From Blasia pusilla (Eukaryota; Marchantiophyta; Marchantiopsida; Blasiales): DNA of 64,000 bases. Below are positions 12,581 to 24,740 of this stretch, piece after piece. Position numbers and translations under genes: made by a program. The first letter of the stretch is position 1, and the number at the start of each line of letters is the position of its first letter. The stretch lies in contig CM114274.1 in assembly GCA_050084515.1 (NCBI GenBank), positions 27,032,001 to 27,096,000 on the forward strand. The letters are read 5' to 3'. Under the pieces are notes generated by a model. The model was not told where the DNA came from. It made no database searches and saw nothing but the letters and a program-made list of their open reading frames with translations.

Positions 12581-15330
12581 TCTCTAGTCCCACAATTACC
12601 TCCTTAGTATTTTCTCCATTTGTATCTTATCTTCTATGAGCGGTTATCATCGTATACATCTTTCTTAGTATTTTTTGGTTATTTGGGTATATAAACTAGT
12701 GGTAGTTTGTATTTCCGTCCCATATCGTATACTTGTATATATCTCCGTTTGTATTTTTTTTTCTCTCTGTGCACTATCTTGGTGCCATCTACTCTACTTC
12801 TTGGTGCCATCTACTCTACTGGTGGTTTGTATTTCAGTCCCATTTCATATACAAATAAGGACATTTTTCTCTCCTCCCAAAACTTTCCCTCCAAACAAAC
12901 TAGTTTGTAGGAATTTTTTTTTTTCACCCACCCTTATCAAAGGGCCGCACACTGGTTTTGTTGTATTTCATGCATTATTTCTAGATTCTCCAAATCCTAA
13001 ATCTTTAACAACTTTATATTATCAAATTTTTGGTATGCATTATCTTGTGGTTATTAATGATTTGATGCTAGATATTGCATTCCCATCCATCTATATCAAT
13101 TGGAGTTTCTATCCCATGATAATTTCCATAAGTTATATTGAGAACTATGGGAACAAGAAGCATTTTGAATAAAGTTTTCAAGAAGACGACGCATGCATGT
13201 AGGCATAGAGATACACTTTTTAATCCATGAGAAGTTAATGGATTCGTGATGATACTTATAAGATTTGTGTGACTAATGGGATTCGTTATAGTTTGTTATG
13301 ATTTAGTTTTTTTCTTGGAATTCTTTGTAATTTTGATGTCATCGATACGAACTTGAATTTCATTACAATTGAACTTCAATTTTCTAGGTTTGTGTGACCT
13401 TATTTTAAAAATAATAAAGTTTGTGTGGTTTAGTTTTTTTCTTGTTATTCTAATCTCATAGATACAAGCTTGAAGTTTTTAGGTTGGTGTGTAGTTAGAT
13501 TCTTACCTCTATGGAATACTAACTTTTATATCCATCCAATCCATCCTTAAAAAGGGCCGCACATTAGCTTACTCAATCTTTATAGCTCATATAGCATTTT
13601 TTCAATATTTAGCTCCACAAACATGGACCCAAAAAATCTATCCAAACCTTACTTAGGGCTTAAGGTTTGGTGAAAAATATTATAGGTGGTTTGTGCAGTA
13701 GAAAATTATTTAGATGATCTAACCCTATCTTAGCTTACATCAAGGTGTAGGTATGACATTAAGGCATGAGAGTTTCATAGTCAAGATTTTTTTATAAATA
13801 GAAGTGAAGAATATATGTAAAATATCATAATTTCTCAAGTAGCCAAATAGTTAGGGAAATGCAGTGTTAGTGTATTCTAGTATATCGAGCTTTCTCCATG
13901 TTCAAGTTTCATTGAATATCTACTAAGAATGCACATACGAACTAGGCCATTTTTATTTCAGAATTTGTTATATATTCAATAGTTTTTGTTCACGTAGTGT
14001 TTTCTTACAATTCTTCATGTGTTGAGTAACTTTTTATCTTTCTTGTCTCTATGTTTTCTACTTTGGGTTTCAAATAATGTTATAATCTATGTAGGAATCT
14101 ATTATTTTCTTATTATTGTGTTCTTAACATATAATGAAGTATGGTATCATGTGCAGAATTAGATCCCACGAGAACCTTAATGTTTTCATAGTCTCCAACT
14201 ACTTCCTCTATGTACATAAAATCTAAAAATTCATGATTATGGTAGACAAGTCTCTTACTTATAGAAATATTCAATATTTAAAAATAATTTGATAAGATCA
14301 TCAAATTTAATTAGAAACATTGACAAAATTTTTTTAAGCCTTTAAAGGGATCTTGTTTAAATGCCATTATATTGGATAGTGGAGAATCCCTTCATAAGAT
14401 GTAAGATGATTTGTGAATGTAGATCAATAGTTGGAGACACTTTGACTCGTATGTTTAGATAAGACTTAATATTCAACCAACCATCCTAGGAGTGTAGTAT
14501 CATTAGGGTGCATTCGCATGGAATTTTTCTTGGGTTGTGAAAACCTAAGAAAGTTTCCAAATTTTGATTCAATATTGAGATTGGACTCAAAATGAAAAGC
14601 TTAAGAATTGATCCTAAGCTTTGAAAATCAAGATGCGGAATAGGAGAAGACCATGTTTGCACTTTGGATGTGTTGTTTCGAATTCTTGAACTTGCATGGA
14701 TGCAATCCAAGGATCCATAAAAAACCCCAAATTGTAAGAAACTAGCTATTTTTCCTACTATTGAATTTTGTTCCTTGGCAATGGGTTCAATTTTCTTATT
14801 TCCCAACTATTGTTGGCATCCAACTTATGAAATCTCAAAGTGAAGCTTGTCCATGGGAATGAACACTTATTTGAGTGTGGTGATGGAGAAAATCACATTT
14901 TAGATTTTGAGTCTAGTCTATGGAAGTATGCCAACTTGTATAACCAGGCTATGAAACTTTTTAAAATGAAAACTTCAAAAATTGGAAACATTCTAGTTGT
15001 GTTCAAAACATATGAGCATGATTTTAATAAATACCCACTTTGAGTTTAGACAAGTCCCTACTAGGGAAGAATAAATCCACAACATGTATTTCTAGGTTGT
15101 CACACATATCACATGAAATTTTGTCTTGCCTCTGTCTTTCCTAAAATCTCTCCAACCTTGCTCTCCTACCATGAGGGGGGGTAGGGGTGGTGCGAGGTGG
15201 GTTGTTGTTACTCAATGGATCGAATATTAGTCTCAAGGCATGTGTCTTGAGACTAGTCCTAGGAGAAAGGAGGTGGAGCTGTTGTGGGGATGTAGGATGG
15301 GCCAAGATAGGGGAAAGAGCCTTGAGTAAA
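12581..15330. other. AT-rich intergenic sequence, no gene recognised
   Basis: No gene supported; the 165-codon open frame at 12675 has no recognisable content. Two similar phrases end in AAGGGCCGCACA (about 12945 and 13550), and may mark ends of an unidentified repeat. ACAAACTAGTTTGT near 12895 is a 14-bp palindrome. Confidence 0.45.
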
Positions 15331-15880
15331 GTTCTTTAGTTTTTATCCTTGAGCCTTGGAAAAGATTTGTTTACACCCTTGGATTGAAGTAAAATGTGTA
15401 CAGGAAGCAAGGAGGAGTGGAAGAAAAAGGAAGAGGAGGAATGGAAGTGTTGATTCACTTTCACTCCTTCTCCTTAGTTCCTTAGTTTTTATCCTTGAAC
15501 ATAGAAAAAAATTGTTTATAAGCTTGGATTGGAGTGAAATGAGGTGAGTTTGTCCTTGGTCATGCACTCCTAAACTTGAACGATTCATATCTTATACAGA
15601 AAATGTTGTCAAAGATTAAAGTGAAAATGAAAGAGCATATATATTTTGGTTCTTGAATTTTAATTAAGCCTTCAATGGGAATTTGGAGATTTTTCTTTTC
15701 TCCTAGGTTCTTAAGGATGGGGGATTTTCTTGAAAAGGTTTTATCATTTGTACTCTTGTGGATGAAAATCAAGGTAAGAAGGGGGAAAAGAAGAGAAATG
15801 GAAGTTCTGATTCACTTGGGTTTTATCCTTGAATATGGGAAAACATTGTTTATAAGCATGGATTGGAGTGAAATGAGGAG
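15331..15880 (+). repeat. Threefold interspersed repeat
   Basis: A segment containing TTTTATCCTTGA, then TTGTTTA and CTTGGATTG(A/G)AGT, occurs at about 15331-15400, 15477-15545 and 15812-15880. Purine-rich GGAAGAAAAAGGAAGAGG-type DNA lies between the copies. The arrangement suggests a tandem duplication of about 145 bp plus a third, further-separated copy. Confidence 0.7.
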
Positions 15881-16385
15881 GGCTTGTACTTTACTTTTAG
15901 ATTTTTCTAGATGGTCAAGCCCTCGTGTTATCTTTGATTCATGTGATCAAGGGTCCGCAATGTCATGTAAATATGAAGGGAATATTACACAACCAAGTAA
16001 TGGGAAAGAAACGTTATGTAGAGCCTAGGAAAGCAAGGGTATTCAATCTTGAAACTAGAGTTGTAGTGATCGTCAATGGTGTTTTTTGAAACTTCAAGTT
16101 TCCATTGGCTTCCCCTCTTGGGGAAGATTAAATGATCTAACTTATTATGATCGTTCCACTTTGACCACCCATTATGATTTTAAGAAGAAGATGATAAGGG
16201 AGGAAAATTATGGAGTAAAGCGAGTTACTAGAGACATATCTAAGGGTTTGAGATTAGGGTACTCATTCTGTGCATCCACAACGCTATTCACATCTACACA
16301 ACAAACATTATTAATCTTCCTAACACTAGGGTAGATATGTGCATACATAAAACACAAGGTTACATATGGAAAAATTCTATGTTTA
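15881..16385. other. Intergenic, no gene recognised
   Basis: AT-rich, with no coding or RNA signal visible. Confidence 0.4.
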
Positions 16386-16895
16386 CGGACGTATGTCCAA
16401 TCCTAGAATGGACATGTTTGAGTGGGCACGGGTTTCCGCCATGCGCGTTTAAACCCATTACGCCCGCAACAAAGACCCATGCTCGACGACCCATACCTAG
16501 TCTAGTAACCTATTGCCCATTCTTGCCATCCATCTTGTAGCCCTCACCAAGTTTGCAGAGGCCTGCATCAAGCTCAGTCGTAGCCCACATTGGCTGACGT
16601 GGGCCCGCAATAGGCCCACGTCAGCCTACAGAGGGCCTACTCTAGAGTCCGTAGGTTGTTTGCACTGGTCAACGTCAGGGCCTTGTATGAGTCCAAACGG
16701 GCTCGATGCCGACTTGGTGAGGGCTCCTAGCTGACACATCCATTCAATCCCTGCCCGCACTTGTTCCCACATTGCAAGTTTGCGTGGACAACTGAGGTAC
16801 CAAAAAATCCCGGGCGGGGAATATTTTGGGTATGTTAGTTGACAAGTGTGGATAGCCAAGTTTGGACATGTCTGTCTATGGTGTAGACAAGTCCG
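16386..16895 (+). repeat. GC-rich dispersed repeat, copy 2 (ends CGGAC...GTCCG)
   Basis: The copy opens with CGGACGTATGTCC and closes with GACATGTCTGTCTATGGTG then TAGACAAGTCCG, so the ends are short inverted repeats. Its reverse-complemented right end matches the left end of copy 1 at 7595. Inside, a perfect 14-bp stem (GGCTGACGTGGGCC at 16592-16605 against GGCCCACGTCAGCC at 16613-16626) encloses a 7-nt loop. No protein motif is visible. Confidence 0.65.
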
Positions 16896-18679
16896 TTTTC
16901 ATTCAACCTTGATAGAAAAATATACCCATATCTATGCATTAAGACCACACAACAAGAATTTAAGTAAAAATGGCTCACATGACTCAATCACTTCTTGAAT
17001 TTGCACAAAGTCATCAAGCCCTATCCACTGTCACGTCTTTTAGGATAGATCGGTGAGATCTAGTAGAGCGCATTTGTGAGTAGTGGAGGACACGCCCAAG
17101 AGGGTCGGGGTGACTTGCAGAGGGCCCGGAAAACTTGAGAGAGTAGGTTTCCCCTTCGTTTCGGCTCATTTGGAGTCATATTGAGAATCTTACTATTTTA
17201 GGTAAGTACCATTTTGAGTATATGATAGACTTTCTAATTTTGGTAAGTGGCTCTTGACGTCCTACATCAGGTCAAGAGCCAAGGAGGTGACTTGGGAGAA
17301 TAGGTTACCATGGAGAGAGCTTGGGAGAGGGGAGGGGTATACCTCAAGGAGAGAGAGCTTGAGAGCTCATTCTCTCTTTGTTGAACCTCTTGGCATGAGG
17401 CGGCGGAGCTATGGTCCCTTGCCTTGTGAGTGTAACCCAAACCTCTCATTAGGAGAGTGGGTTTGGTTTGACATGAGAGAGAGTGCACACCTTTGAGAGC
17501 TATGGTGTGAGATGGTGTAGAGAGAGATAGGATCTTACTTATTGGAGATATTTTAGTACTTCTTATCTCGTTGTTTGGATGCCATGCGTTAGCATGGAAT
17601 CGTGCGTGTTTGTGTGTGTGTTCGGTGACAGCGATGTATGTTGTGTAGCGATGTGTATGCGCACAACATCACTCTCTATGAAGAGGGAATCTAGACTCAA
17701 ACATTCAAGCTTCTACCAAACCCTAAAAGGATGAGTGATCCAAAGGCATAAGAAAGATGGCTAGTAAGAGCCATCTCAACATCTTTGATATCCTTGGGAA
17801 GAGCCAAAATGGTATGTAGCTCCCCAAAAAATAGCCAAATGTCAACTTGTACATATGTGTTACTTGTTAATCATTGACTCGGTCCATGAGGTATCTTGAA
17901 AAAATAGCAAAATAGAGGGAGAGTTAGAAATGAAGATCCCGATGTTATGAGAAATACATAATTATCGCCAATCTCATTTGACCACTTAGGACGAAGTTAT
18001 GCCCAAACAACCCATTCGCTCCCTACACCGTCACGACTTTTACATAGTGGAACTATACATGTTGGCAAACTAAGACCTGACACACTATACATTAAAGATA
18101 GTACCATGAAATGGTTATATCTGGTAGATAGTCCATTGGAATGACATTAAAATATGTGGATGTTTGATAAACTAAATAACACCACATTTCCGAAGTGGAC
18201 TTAAAGACCTAGTTAATGTTTTTCAAACTTGGAAGTCACTTCTACTTCTAGCGAGGAAATTCTCATTTTTTCACACCAGAATTTATGCTAGCATCCATGT
18301 AAAAATTTGAAACATGTCTAACTTATTTATACTTACACACACCCCTCCGGCTTTTCAATGGCCTCCCACTTGTTCCTATGGGACAAAGAAAGAACTTGGT
18401 TGAATTTTGGATGAATATGGGTCCTATCAGAAAAAATATAATTAGGATAGTAAATAAAATATTGCAAAGATATTACCCCTCCACTTTGCTTTGATATCCT
18501 AGTGATGAGCTACCACTAGATAAAGTAACGCCATAGTCTCATCTATCATATGATTAGCAATAGGGGTCTCAGTAACAAACATCTCTCTACTCTACACATG
18601 TCTTTTCGGGTTGTCTTTGTTCTTGATATCTATTCCCTCTAATAGTTTAGTTTCATCAACTAAACTAGATGAGAAGGAA
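16896..18679. other. Intergenic, no gene recognised
   Basis: Mostly AT-rich. A somewhat GC-richer part at 17040-17680 has overlapping open frames in both directions without family resemblance. Confidence 0.45.
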
Positions 18680-18717
18680 GGCTTCTTTCACCCGTGTGGG
18701 GCACGGACACTGACTAG
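18680..18717 (+). mobile_element. Helitron 3' terminus
   Basis: The hairpin CCGTG-TGGGG-CACGG is followed by ACACTGACTAG and then a host T. This is the canonical Helitron 3' end. I could not place the matching 5' TC end, so the element extends an unknown distance upstream. Confidence 0.65.
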
Positions 18718-19020
18718 TTCGTTTAACGAATGCATCAATGGATCAATTGGAATGATTTAAAGAAAAAACACGGAGAAGCATTCAAGGATCTAGAAGATGT
18801 GCCTTCAACTCATTTCAACACGTTGCCTCCTTTGATGGGATACCACAAATTAGAATAATAGGGCGGGTGACTAATAATCCGTACTATAATGCGCAACCAC
18901 ACAAGTACAATAAGACAAGATAACAAACATTATAAGACAAAATAGTAACATGTTCTACTTTTTCTTCATATTTATTTTATAACTTGCTATGGGTTTAAGA
19001 AGATATGAAAATCTTTGGGT

Positions 19021-19360
19021 AGTAATTATCGTAGGAAGTAGTGGATTAAATTTGATTGGTGGGAGTTATATTTATGGGAGAGTGGTTTAGTGATGATTTT
19101 ATGTATGCGAAGAATGAGTTAAAACTTAGTAATAATTAATGTAGGAAGTAATGGGATTTAATTTGATTGGTGTGGATTATATTTATGGGGGAATGATTTA
19201 ATGATGATTTATATATATATGAAGAGTGGTTTAAAATTTGGTAGTGATTGTTGTAGGAAATAGTGGGGTCTTAGTTTGATTGATGGGGGTTATATTTATG
19301 GGGAGAGTGGTTTAGTGGTGATTTTATGTGTGTGAGGAGTGGGTTAAAATTTTTTTCCAA
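19021..19360 (+). repeat. Tandem repeat, about 111-bp unit, three copies
   Basis: GTAGGAA recurs at 19031, 19141 and 19253, each time followed by TTTGATTG and TATATTTATGGG, then GTGATTTTATGT-like and GTTAAAA. Copies differ by roughly 10-15 percent. The array lies just upstream of a Helitron 3' end at 19436 and may be internal to that Helitron. Confidence 0.85.
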
Positions 19361-19404
19361 TCTTTAATTTCATTTTTTTCTATTAATTCTTTACAATAAT
19401 ACCC

Positions 19405-19436
19405 CTTTCCGTACGTAGCACGTCCATGTTAACTAG
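19405..19436 (+). mobile_element. Helitron 3' terminus abutting the next Helitron
   Basis: CCGTACGTAGCACG is an imperfect hairpin, followed by TCCATGTTAACTAG. The CTAG end at 19433-19436 directly abuts the TC start of the mini-Helitron at 19437, giving a head-to-tail arrangement. Confidence 0.55.
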
Positions 19437-19658
19437 TCTATACTATTATGGGAGAGTGCCTTCTTGATTTGCAAACATCTTTATGTTTGACAAGTGGCAA
19501 CTAGGCAGCAAGAAAACGTTCCTCCTTATATGGGCAAAAAGAAAAGAGTTTGAATTTGTGTATAACATCATGAATCCCTTCTTTTCACAAACTATACACT
19601 AACAGGAAATTTTCAAACACTTTTTTATTTCACGTGCGCCCCATGGGCACCTTACTAG
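19437..19658 (+). mobile_element. Complete 222-bp non-autonomous Helitron
   Basis: It starts with TCTATACTATTATGGGAGAG and then TGCCTTCTTG. It ends with a GTGC...GCAC stem (GTGCGCCCCATGGGCAC), then CTTACTAG followed by T. The 5' 24 bases differ from the 169-bp element at 5830-5998 at only a few positions, so the two belong to one family. No coding capacity; it would depend on Rep/helicase supplied in trans. Confidence 0.8.
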
Positions 19659-22424
19659 TTAGAGCATTGTCAACTTATTGCATTTGACATCACTTCTATA
19701 GATGCAATCCTCTTGCATTTGATATAACTTCTATAGAAAAAAAAAACTACAAAAGAGAGAGAGATGGGGGTGCATTAAGATTTGTGAGGCGCATGACTTG
19801 TAAACATGAAGGAAAAAAATAAGAAAAGAATAAAGAGAATAAGAAAAGGCAAAAAAAGAAAAGAAAATTAATTGAATATATCCTCAGGTCGGTCTGTTGT
19901 TAGACTGGACATCCCTTCCCATGCAGTTGCCGGAGTCGGGAGTGGACGCTTTTCTTCAGCGCTGCAGCACTCAGTTTGCGCAAGGGCCGCAGACCGGACG
20001 AATCCCTAAACGGGGATTCGTCCGGTCTGCAGTTGAGGAATTTGTCGCCTCGCGCTTCCTTCAGAGGGCCATTGATGCGCTCGCGTCACGACTTTCAGAC
20101 CGGAATGTCCATCTGCCCTCGAGATTCGTCATGCGGACTTCGTCGCCTTTGCGCGCCGCTGATTCGCTGATAGCATGAGCATCCGTATGTCACAACACGT
20201 TTCTTTCCCTCCCTCACATTCCGCCTTCGCTTTTGTCTCTTCAATGCCTCACATCGCATGTACGAGCATCGTCAAATCAAATGAGGAGGCCTTGTATTGT
20301 TTTAGTTTTAGTTTTTCCTCTACTTCCGTTCCTTTTTCCTCTTGGTGTTTGCTTGGAGACCAGGGCGAGAGGGGAGAGTAATTCGTCATGCAGCCGCAGG
20401 AGACCGAGTGGTGATTGGTGGCGAAGTACGTGGAATTGGCTGGAAAGTGATGCGTCATTAAGCGCATGAGAGAGCGAGTTCTGCTGCGACAAGATCAGAT
20501 TGCTCTCGTCGCGAGTGGAGTTGCTCCTGATCACATCATCGGCCGCATGCAGGGAGGGAGGAAGGAAGGAATGGAGAGAGGGAGTGAGTGAGTAGATCGG
20601 CGCTTGCGTTTAGGGGGGAGGCCGTCCGGCGAATCGCTCACCGACGATCGGAAGCCCGTCGCTGCCAACCACTCCCACTCCTCGCTGCCCCCGAATTGCA
20701 GCTTCGCGGCGTGGTCGTTGGTTCTCGCCGGATTCGCAACGCCATTGGGAGATGTGTCAATGCCCGGCTCACGTCCCTGCGCTCGTGATGGCGCATGCGA
20801 TCTTCGGACGGCGAGTGCTGCGAATTTCGACTAGAACGAAGCTGTTTGAATTAAGAAATTGGCAGCGCCACAGCCAAGGACTTCAGTTTGTACTTGCGCT
20901 ATGACCAAGAAATTGGATCCTGGACAGCACCGACCAGGGAGACAATCGAAAGTAGATCTCGAAAAAAGATTGCCGAATGAGATCTCACTCTAAATCCTTT
21001 ATTCGATTTTAGAGGGTGAGTCATCTCTAAAATCGAATAAAGGATTGTTTACGGGCGAATAACCAGAACAGGGAGCCATTGAAGTACAACACGAAGAAAG
21101 ACGAGAAATCTGAGAAAGATGACAGATTAAGAAATATGACAGTTTAGCTAATAAGATCAGTTCATAGCCGAGTGACCATGTCATGCGCTAAGAGCGCTGG
21201 AATTACGAGTATGTGACGAAAATTCAGTTACCACTAGCGTGAAAGCGCCAAGTAGACATCGAAAAAATGGGATTAGAAGCACGTACTGTAAACTAAGGAC
21301 CGATAGCCTCATCTCAGAAAAAGAAACCAACATGCTCCGGTCGTTTTATGAACTATCTAACACCATATGTCGACATCTGAAAGGATGAAGAAAGCGGTTC
21401 ATTCCCTGGACAACCCTAACTGGATCCGGTATGACATACGGGGAGAGTTGTTTGGTTCAGGGAGCTGATGGCGATTGATTGCAGCCTCTTGTTTGGGACA
21501 ATTCAGCTCACTCGAAGAGGCTGAGCTGAAGTCGATCGATTCGGTTTCATTTCATTTGAAGAAAAATCTTCCTCTAGAAAGTCGAAAGTCTCGTGCTAAG
21601 TTACCTCCCTAAAGCATGCCCGGAATCGATGGGGATCGAACTCTAATGCCGTGTGGTGGCTATGATTGCAGACAGACCGACCGTCAATTCTAGCGTGTCC
21701 CCGAGCTCCTTTCGCCTTTGCGAACCATTCTCACATACCGAAGCTCTTCCATTCAGTTGGAACTGCATCACCATAGGCGAAGTCAAGAGAAAGAAAGCTT
21801 CTCACTTTCTATTTTTTAGAATTGGTTCCCATTCTTCTTCCATCGCCTTCACAGCTTACAGTACAGACAGATTCAAAGACTCTACATCTGCGGAAGAAAT
21901 CGTGGAATGAATCCCAACGTCGTCGAGATTGCCGAGGCGGTTTCCGGCAGAGGAGCCCATGAAACTCTCCGATCGCCGGACGCATGTCTAGAAAGCGGGA
22001 TTTTATCGCTGCGCGTTTACACATGACGCTCGTGAAGAGTCGGAGTCGAAGCTCCTCCGAAACACTTCGGACAGGAAGGGTCTAATGCTTCACCAGAGAC
22101 TCGTTCCCAGCCAGGGTCGAGTTAGTTAGTTTGTCGCTTTGGGACCCTTCGGAGGCCTCGGGTTAAGGTGGACTGCGGCGGCCGGCATTACCCTAACCGG
22201 CCCGCTATGTCCAAGATATTTTGGCTGACCCATAGCGACAGAATGGGCCGATTCGATCCGCGTGTCACGCCTTTTGCCATCCGTCATTCGTTGGCAGCCG
22301 CGTATTTTCGGCGTTGCCGTCTGGCCCGGCTCTCATGCGGGGACCACGGCCCCACATGCGGCGACCTCGGCCCAACGCGTGCGACAGACTCGCGCGTCTC
22401 GGAAAGAGGATGCGTAGTAGGACC
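19659..22424. other. GC-richer region with long hairpins, no gene recognised
   Basis: Composition shifts to mixed and GC-rich sequence. Open frames overlap on both strands without recognisable products. Two strong inverted repeats stand out: an 18-bp perfect stem (19989-20006 against 20013-20030, 6-nt loop) and a 22-bp perfect stem (20993-21014 against 21025-21046, 10-nt loop). Untranslated or non-coding RNA sequence cannot be excluded. Confidence 0.5.
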
Positions 22425-22600
22425 TGACGGACGAATATCCGTTCCTTGGATGGAAAGGTCTGATGGACCACTATCCGTTCCTTGGATGGATAGATGGAAA
22501 GGTCTGATGGACGACTATCCGTTCCTTGGATGGATAGAGGGAAAGGTCTGCTGGACGAATATCCGTTCCTTCCTTTGGATGGTGGATGGATGGAAAGGTG
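22425..22600 (+). repeat. Minisatellite, 36-44-bp unit, four copies
   Basis: TATCCGTTCCTTGGATGG recurs (TATCC at 22436, 22472, 22516 and 22560), each copy preceded by TGGACGA/TGGACCAC and followed by AAAGGTCTG. The second and third copies carry an extra TAGA-containing 8-bp piece. The fourth has a TTCC insertion. The 222-codon open frame across it is a by-product of the repeat. Confidence 0.9.
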
Positions 22601-22952
22601 AATTGTGTTGTCGCGCGTTTTGGGTCTATTTTCATCCATGGGAAAGCTGGGCATGCAGGATGTTGCCAATGGGGGGGAAGGAAGAGAGTGGGTTTCTCCA
22701 TATGATGGAAAAGGCCCATTCACACGCACTAGAAAGTCGTGATCCACAAAGCATTTTTATGCACTCTAAAAGAATGCAACGGCGAAAGAAAATGGAAGAA
22801 ATATCTCTTTCATGTACTTCGAAAAGCCACAAATAGTGGCAAATAATAGACCAGCTAGAGTGCCTATTTTTTGATTTTTATTTTAGTGTATTTCTTTTGT
22901 CATCACACTCCAATCAACCCCAATATCCTCTTTTCTCGTCATTTGATGACCC
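22601..22952. other. Intergenic, no gene recognised
   Basis: Transition from GC-rich to AT-rich DNA, with nothing recognisable. Confidence 0.4.
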
Positions 22953-23022
22953 GTATGCTTTCCGAGACCTTAAAATAAATCACACTTTCCAAGACTTGGA
23001 AAGTGAGGCTTCCAAAGCATAC
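22953..23022. repeat. Nested palindromes
   Basis: Outer arms GTATGCTTT (22953-22961) and AAAGCATAC (23014-23022) enclose a perfect inner stem, CACTTTCCAAG (22983-22993) and CTTGGAAAGTG (22995-23005), with a single-base loop. Confidence 0.8.
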
Positions 23023-24296
23023 CAGCTGTCTTACTTCTTAGACTAAGTTGACTTTGTCTTAGTGGTGTTTGTTGCTCAAAAACTTCCAAATTAATTAATA
23101 ATTAGACGGGAAACATAGGATTAAGTTCGATGGAAAATCTTTCCATTGCAAGCATGTGCTCCCGATCGGATCGTTGAGATAGGTGAAAAGTAATACGAAG
23201 TGTTCTAACTTCACGGGCATCACTTGTCACATACAATTCTTGGCATGTTAAATTTACTTTGCATTTTTGGTAGCATGGATGGGTTATATGGCAGCAGTAT
23301 GGAAAGCACTATGTGGTCCCGTGTTCATTAAAAGGTGTTGAAAAAGAAACAAATAACTAATATCCGTTATTGTGGATGTTTCCACTAATTTTTCAAGACC
23401 ATCGTTAAGTAACGCTATCTAATCACAACTTAGTGAATGGGGTTGTAATTTTTGTGATTCATAACATTACGAATTCTTGCACCTTTCCAATCTTCTCTTG
23501 AACATTTCATAAATAGTAAGAAAATTGACGAATCATAGTATTCCAAATTTTTTGGTCTCAGAAAAATGGAATATAAACTTTAATAAGAACTTGGATGGAA
23601 AACCCATCGGAATACAAAAGAGGGGGCATAGAGAGCCAAAATACCTGAAGCGGGTCTCCCCCCCCTAAATACTTGTTGGTCTTAGATATGTTTAGAGTTT
23701 TATAGGTTCACCTCACAAATACTAAAGAAAGAGATATGCTAACAAAAAAAATTAATGGCAAAGTGTCACAAATTTACAAGGGGATACTTTGCAAACAATG
23801 TAATGGGCTCGACTAAAATCAATGGAAGAGATGCTAAACAACACAAATCTATATACTAAGGGGAGGAATTTTTTTTTGGGTGTCACAATGGCCTAGCTCA
23901 ACGCTTGTGTGCTGCCATATATTTTTATATTATGCACAATTTTAATGTGGAAAAAATTACCTTAGAATCAATGAAAGAATCATTACTAGGATTGACTCAC
24001 TATAAGGGGAAGAAATGTATATTATTTATCCAATGTGCATATGTCATTAAAAGAAAAAAATTAACAAATTTACTTTCTTTCACCATTTCATTTAAAAAGA
24101 ACAAAGGGTGAACTATTGAAAGTATTAGGAAATTAAAATGATTTGTCTACCTCTCCAAAAAATAAAATACGATTCCCTGAGTTAATTCGTGCATAATGTG
24201 GACATAATAGGATACACTAATGCCCTCTTGAAACTCTTTTAGTGCGAAAGATAGAATAGTGTGTGAATTGGATTTACTAAAAATTGAAACCCTAAA
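23023..24296. other. AT-rich intergenic sequence with a retrotransposon scrap
   Basis: No gene. A possible Helitron 5' end, TCTATATACTAAGGGGAGG preceded by A, begins at 23848, but no matching 3' end was found. Confidence 0.4.
23583..23645 (-). mobile_element. Short non-LTR retrotransposon 3' fragment
   Basis: GATGGAAAACCCATCGGAAT followed by ACAAAAGAG matches the 3' flank of the minus-strand retrotransposon fragment at about 31717-31745 almost base for base. The shared stretch lies downstream of the stop codon in that copy, so this is probably a severely 5'-truncated insertion of the same family. Confidence 0.5.
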
Positions 24297-24740
24297 CCTC
24301 AAGGACCTCCACTTTATTACTAGAAGAAAAATGGGTCAATATAATTGCAAAAGTAGAAATTGCACACCTCAAGGACCTCCACTTTATTGTTAGAATAACA
24401 ATGGGTTAGTATAATTGTAAAAGTAGAAATCGCACACCTCAAGGACCTCCGCTTTATTATTAGAATAACAATCTATACCTTTAAAAGAGCTGGGGTTTCA
24501 GGCAAGGACATGTACATTTTAGACCCTTCCCCTCCTAACATGTGGCGAGTTAAACAGGAACTAACAATTAGAAGCCCGTGCTAATATGTGACGAGTTTAA
24601 CAAGAACTAATAATTAGGAGCTAGCTGTTAAGTTAAGGGGACGGGGCCGGTTTCACATGTGAAACTGGAATCGCACACCTCAAGGACCTCTACTCAGATG
24701 GACAATGGGTTAGTATAATTGTAAAAGTAGAAATCTCACC
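24297..24740 (+). repeat. 70-bp tandem repeat, three copies plus a displaced fourth
   Basis: CACCTCAAGGACCTCC occurs with AAGGACC at 24301, 24371, 24441 and again at 24680. The first three are exactly 70 bp apart, with TTAGTATAATTGTAAAAGTA in each unit. In the third unit the sequence switches at about 24472 to TCTATACCTTTAAAAGAG and returns to repeat sequence near 24670. The inserted part contains its own duplicated phrase (AGTTAAACAGGAACTAAC). Confidence 0.85.

Noticed and set aside
12675-13172. 165-codon open frame
   Set aside because: Hydrophobic, T-rich low-complexity translation with repeated short phrases; no domain.
22168-22836. 222-codon open frame with Trp/Met-rich repeats
   Set aside because: Created by the minisatellite at 22425-22600; no start context or family support.
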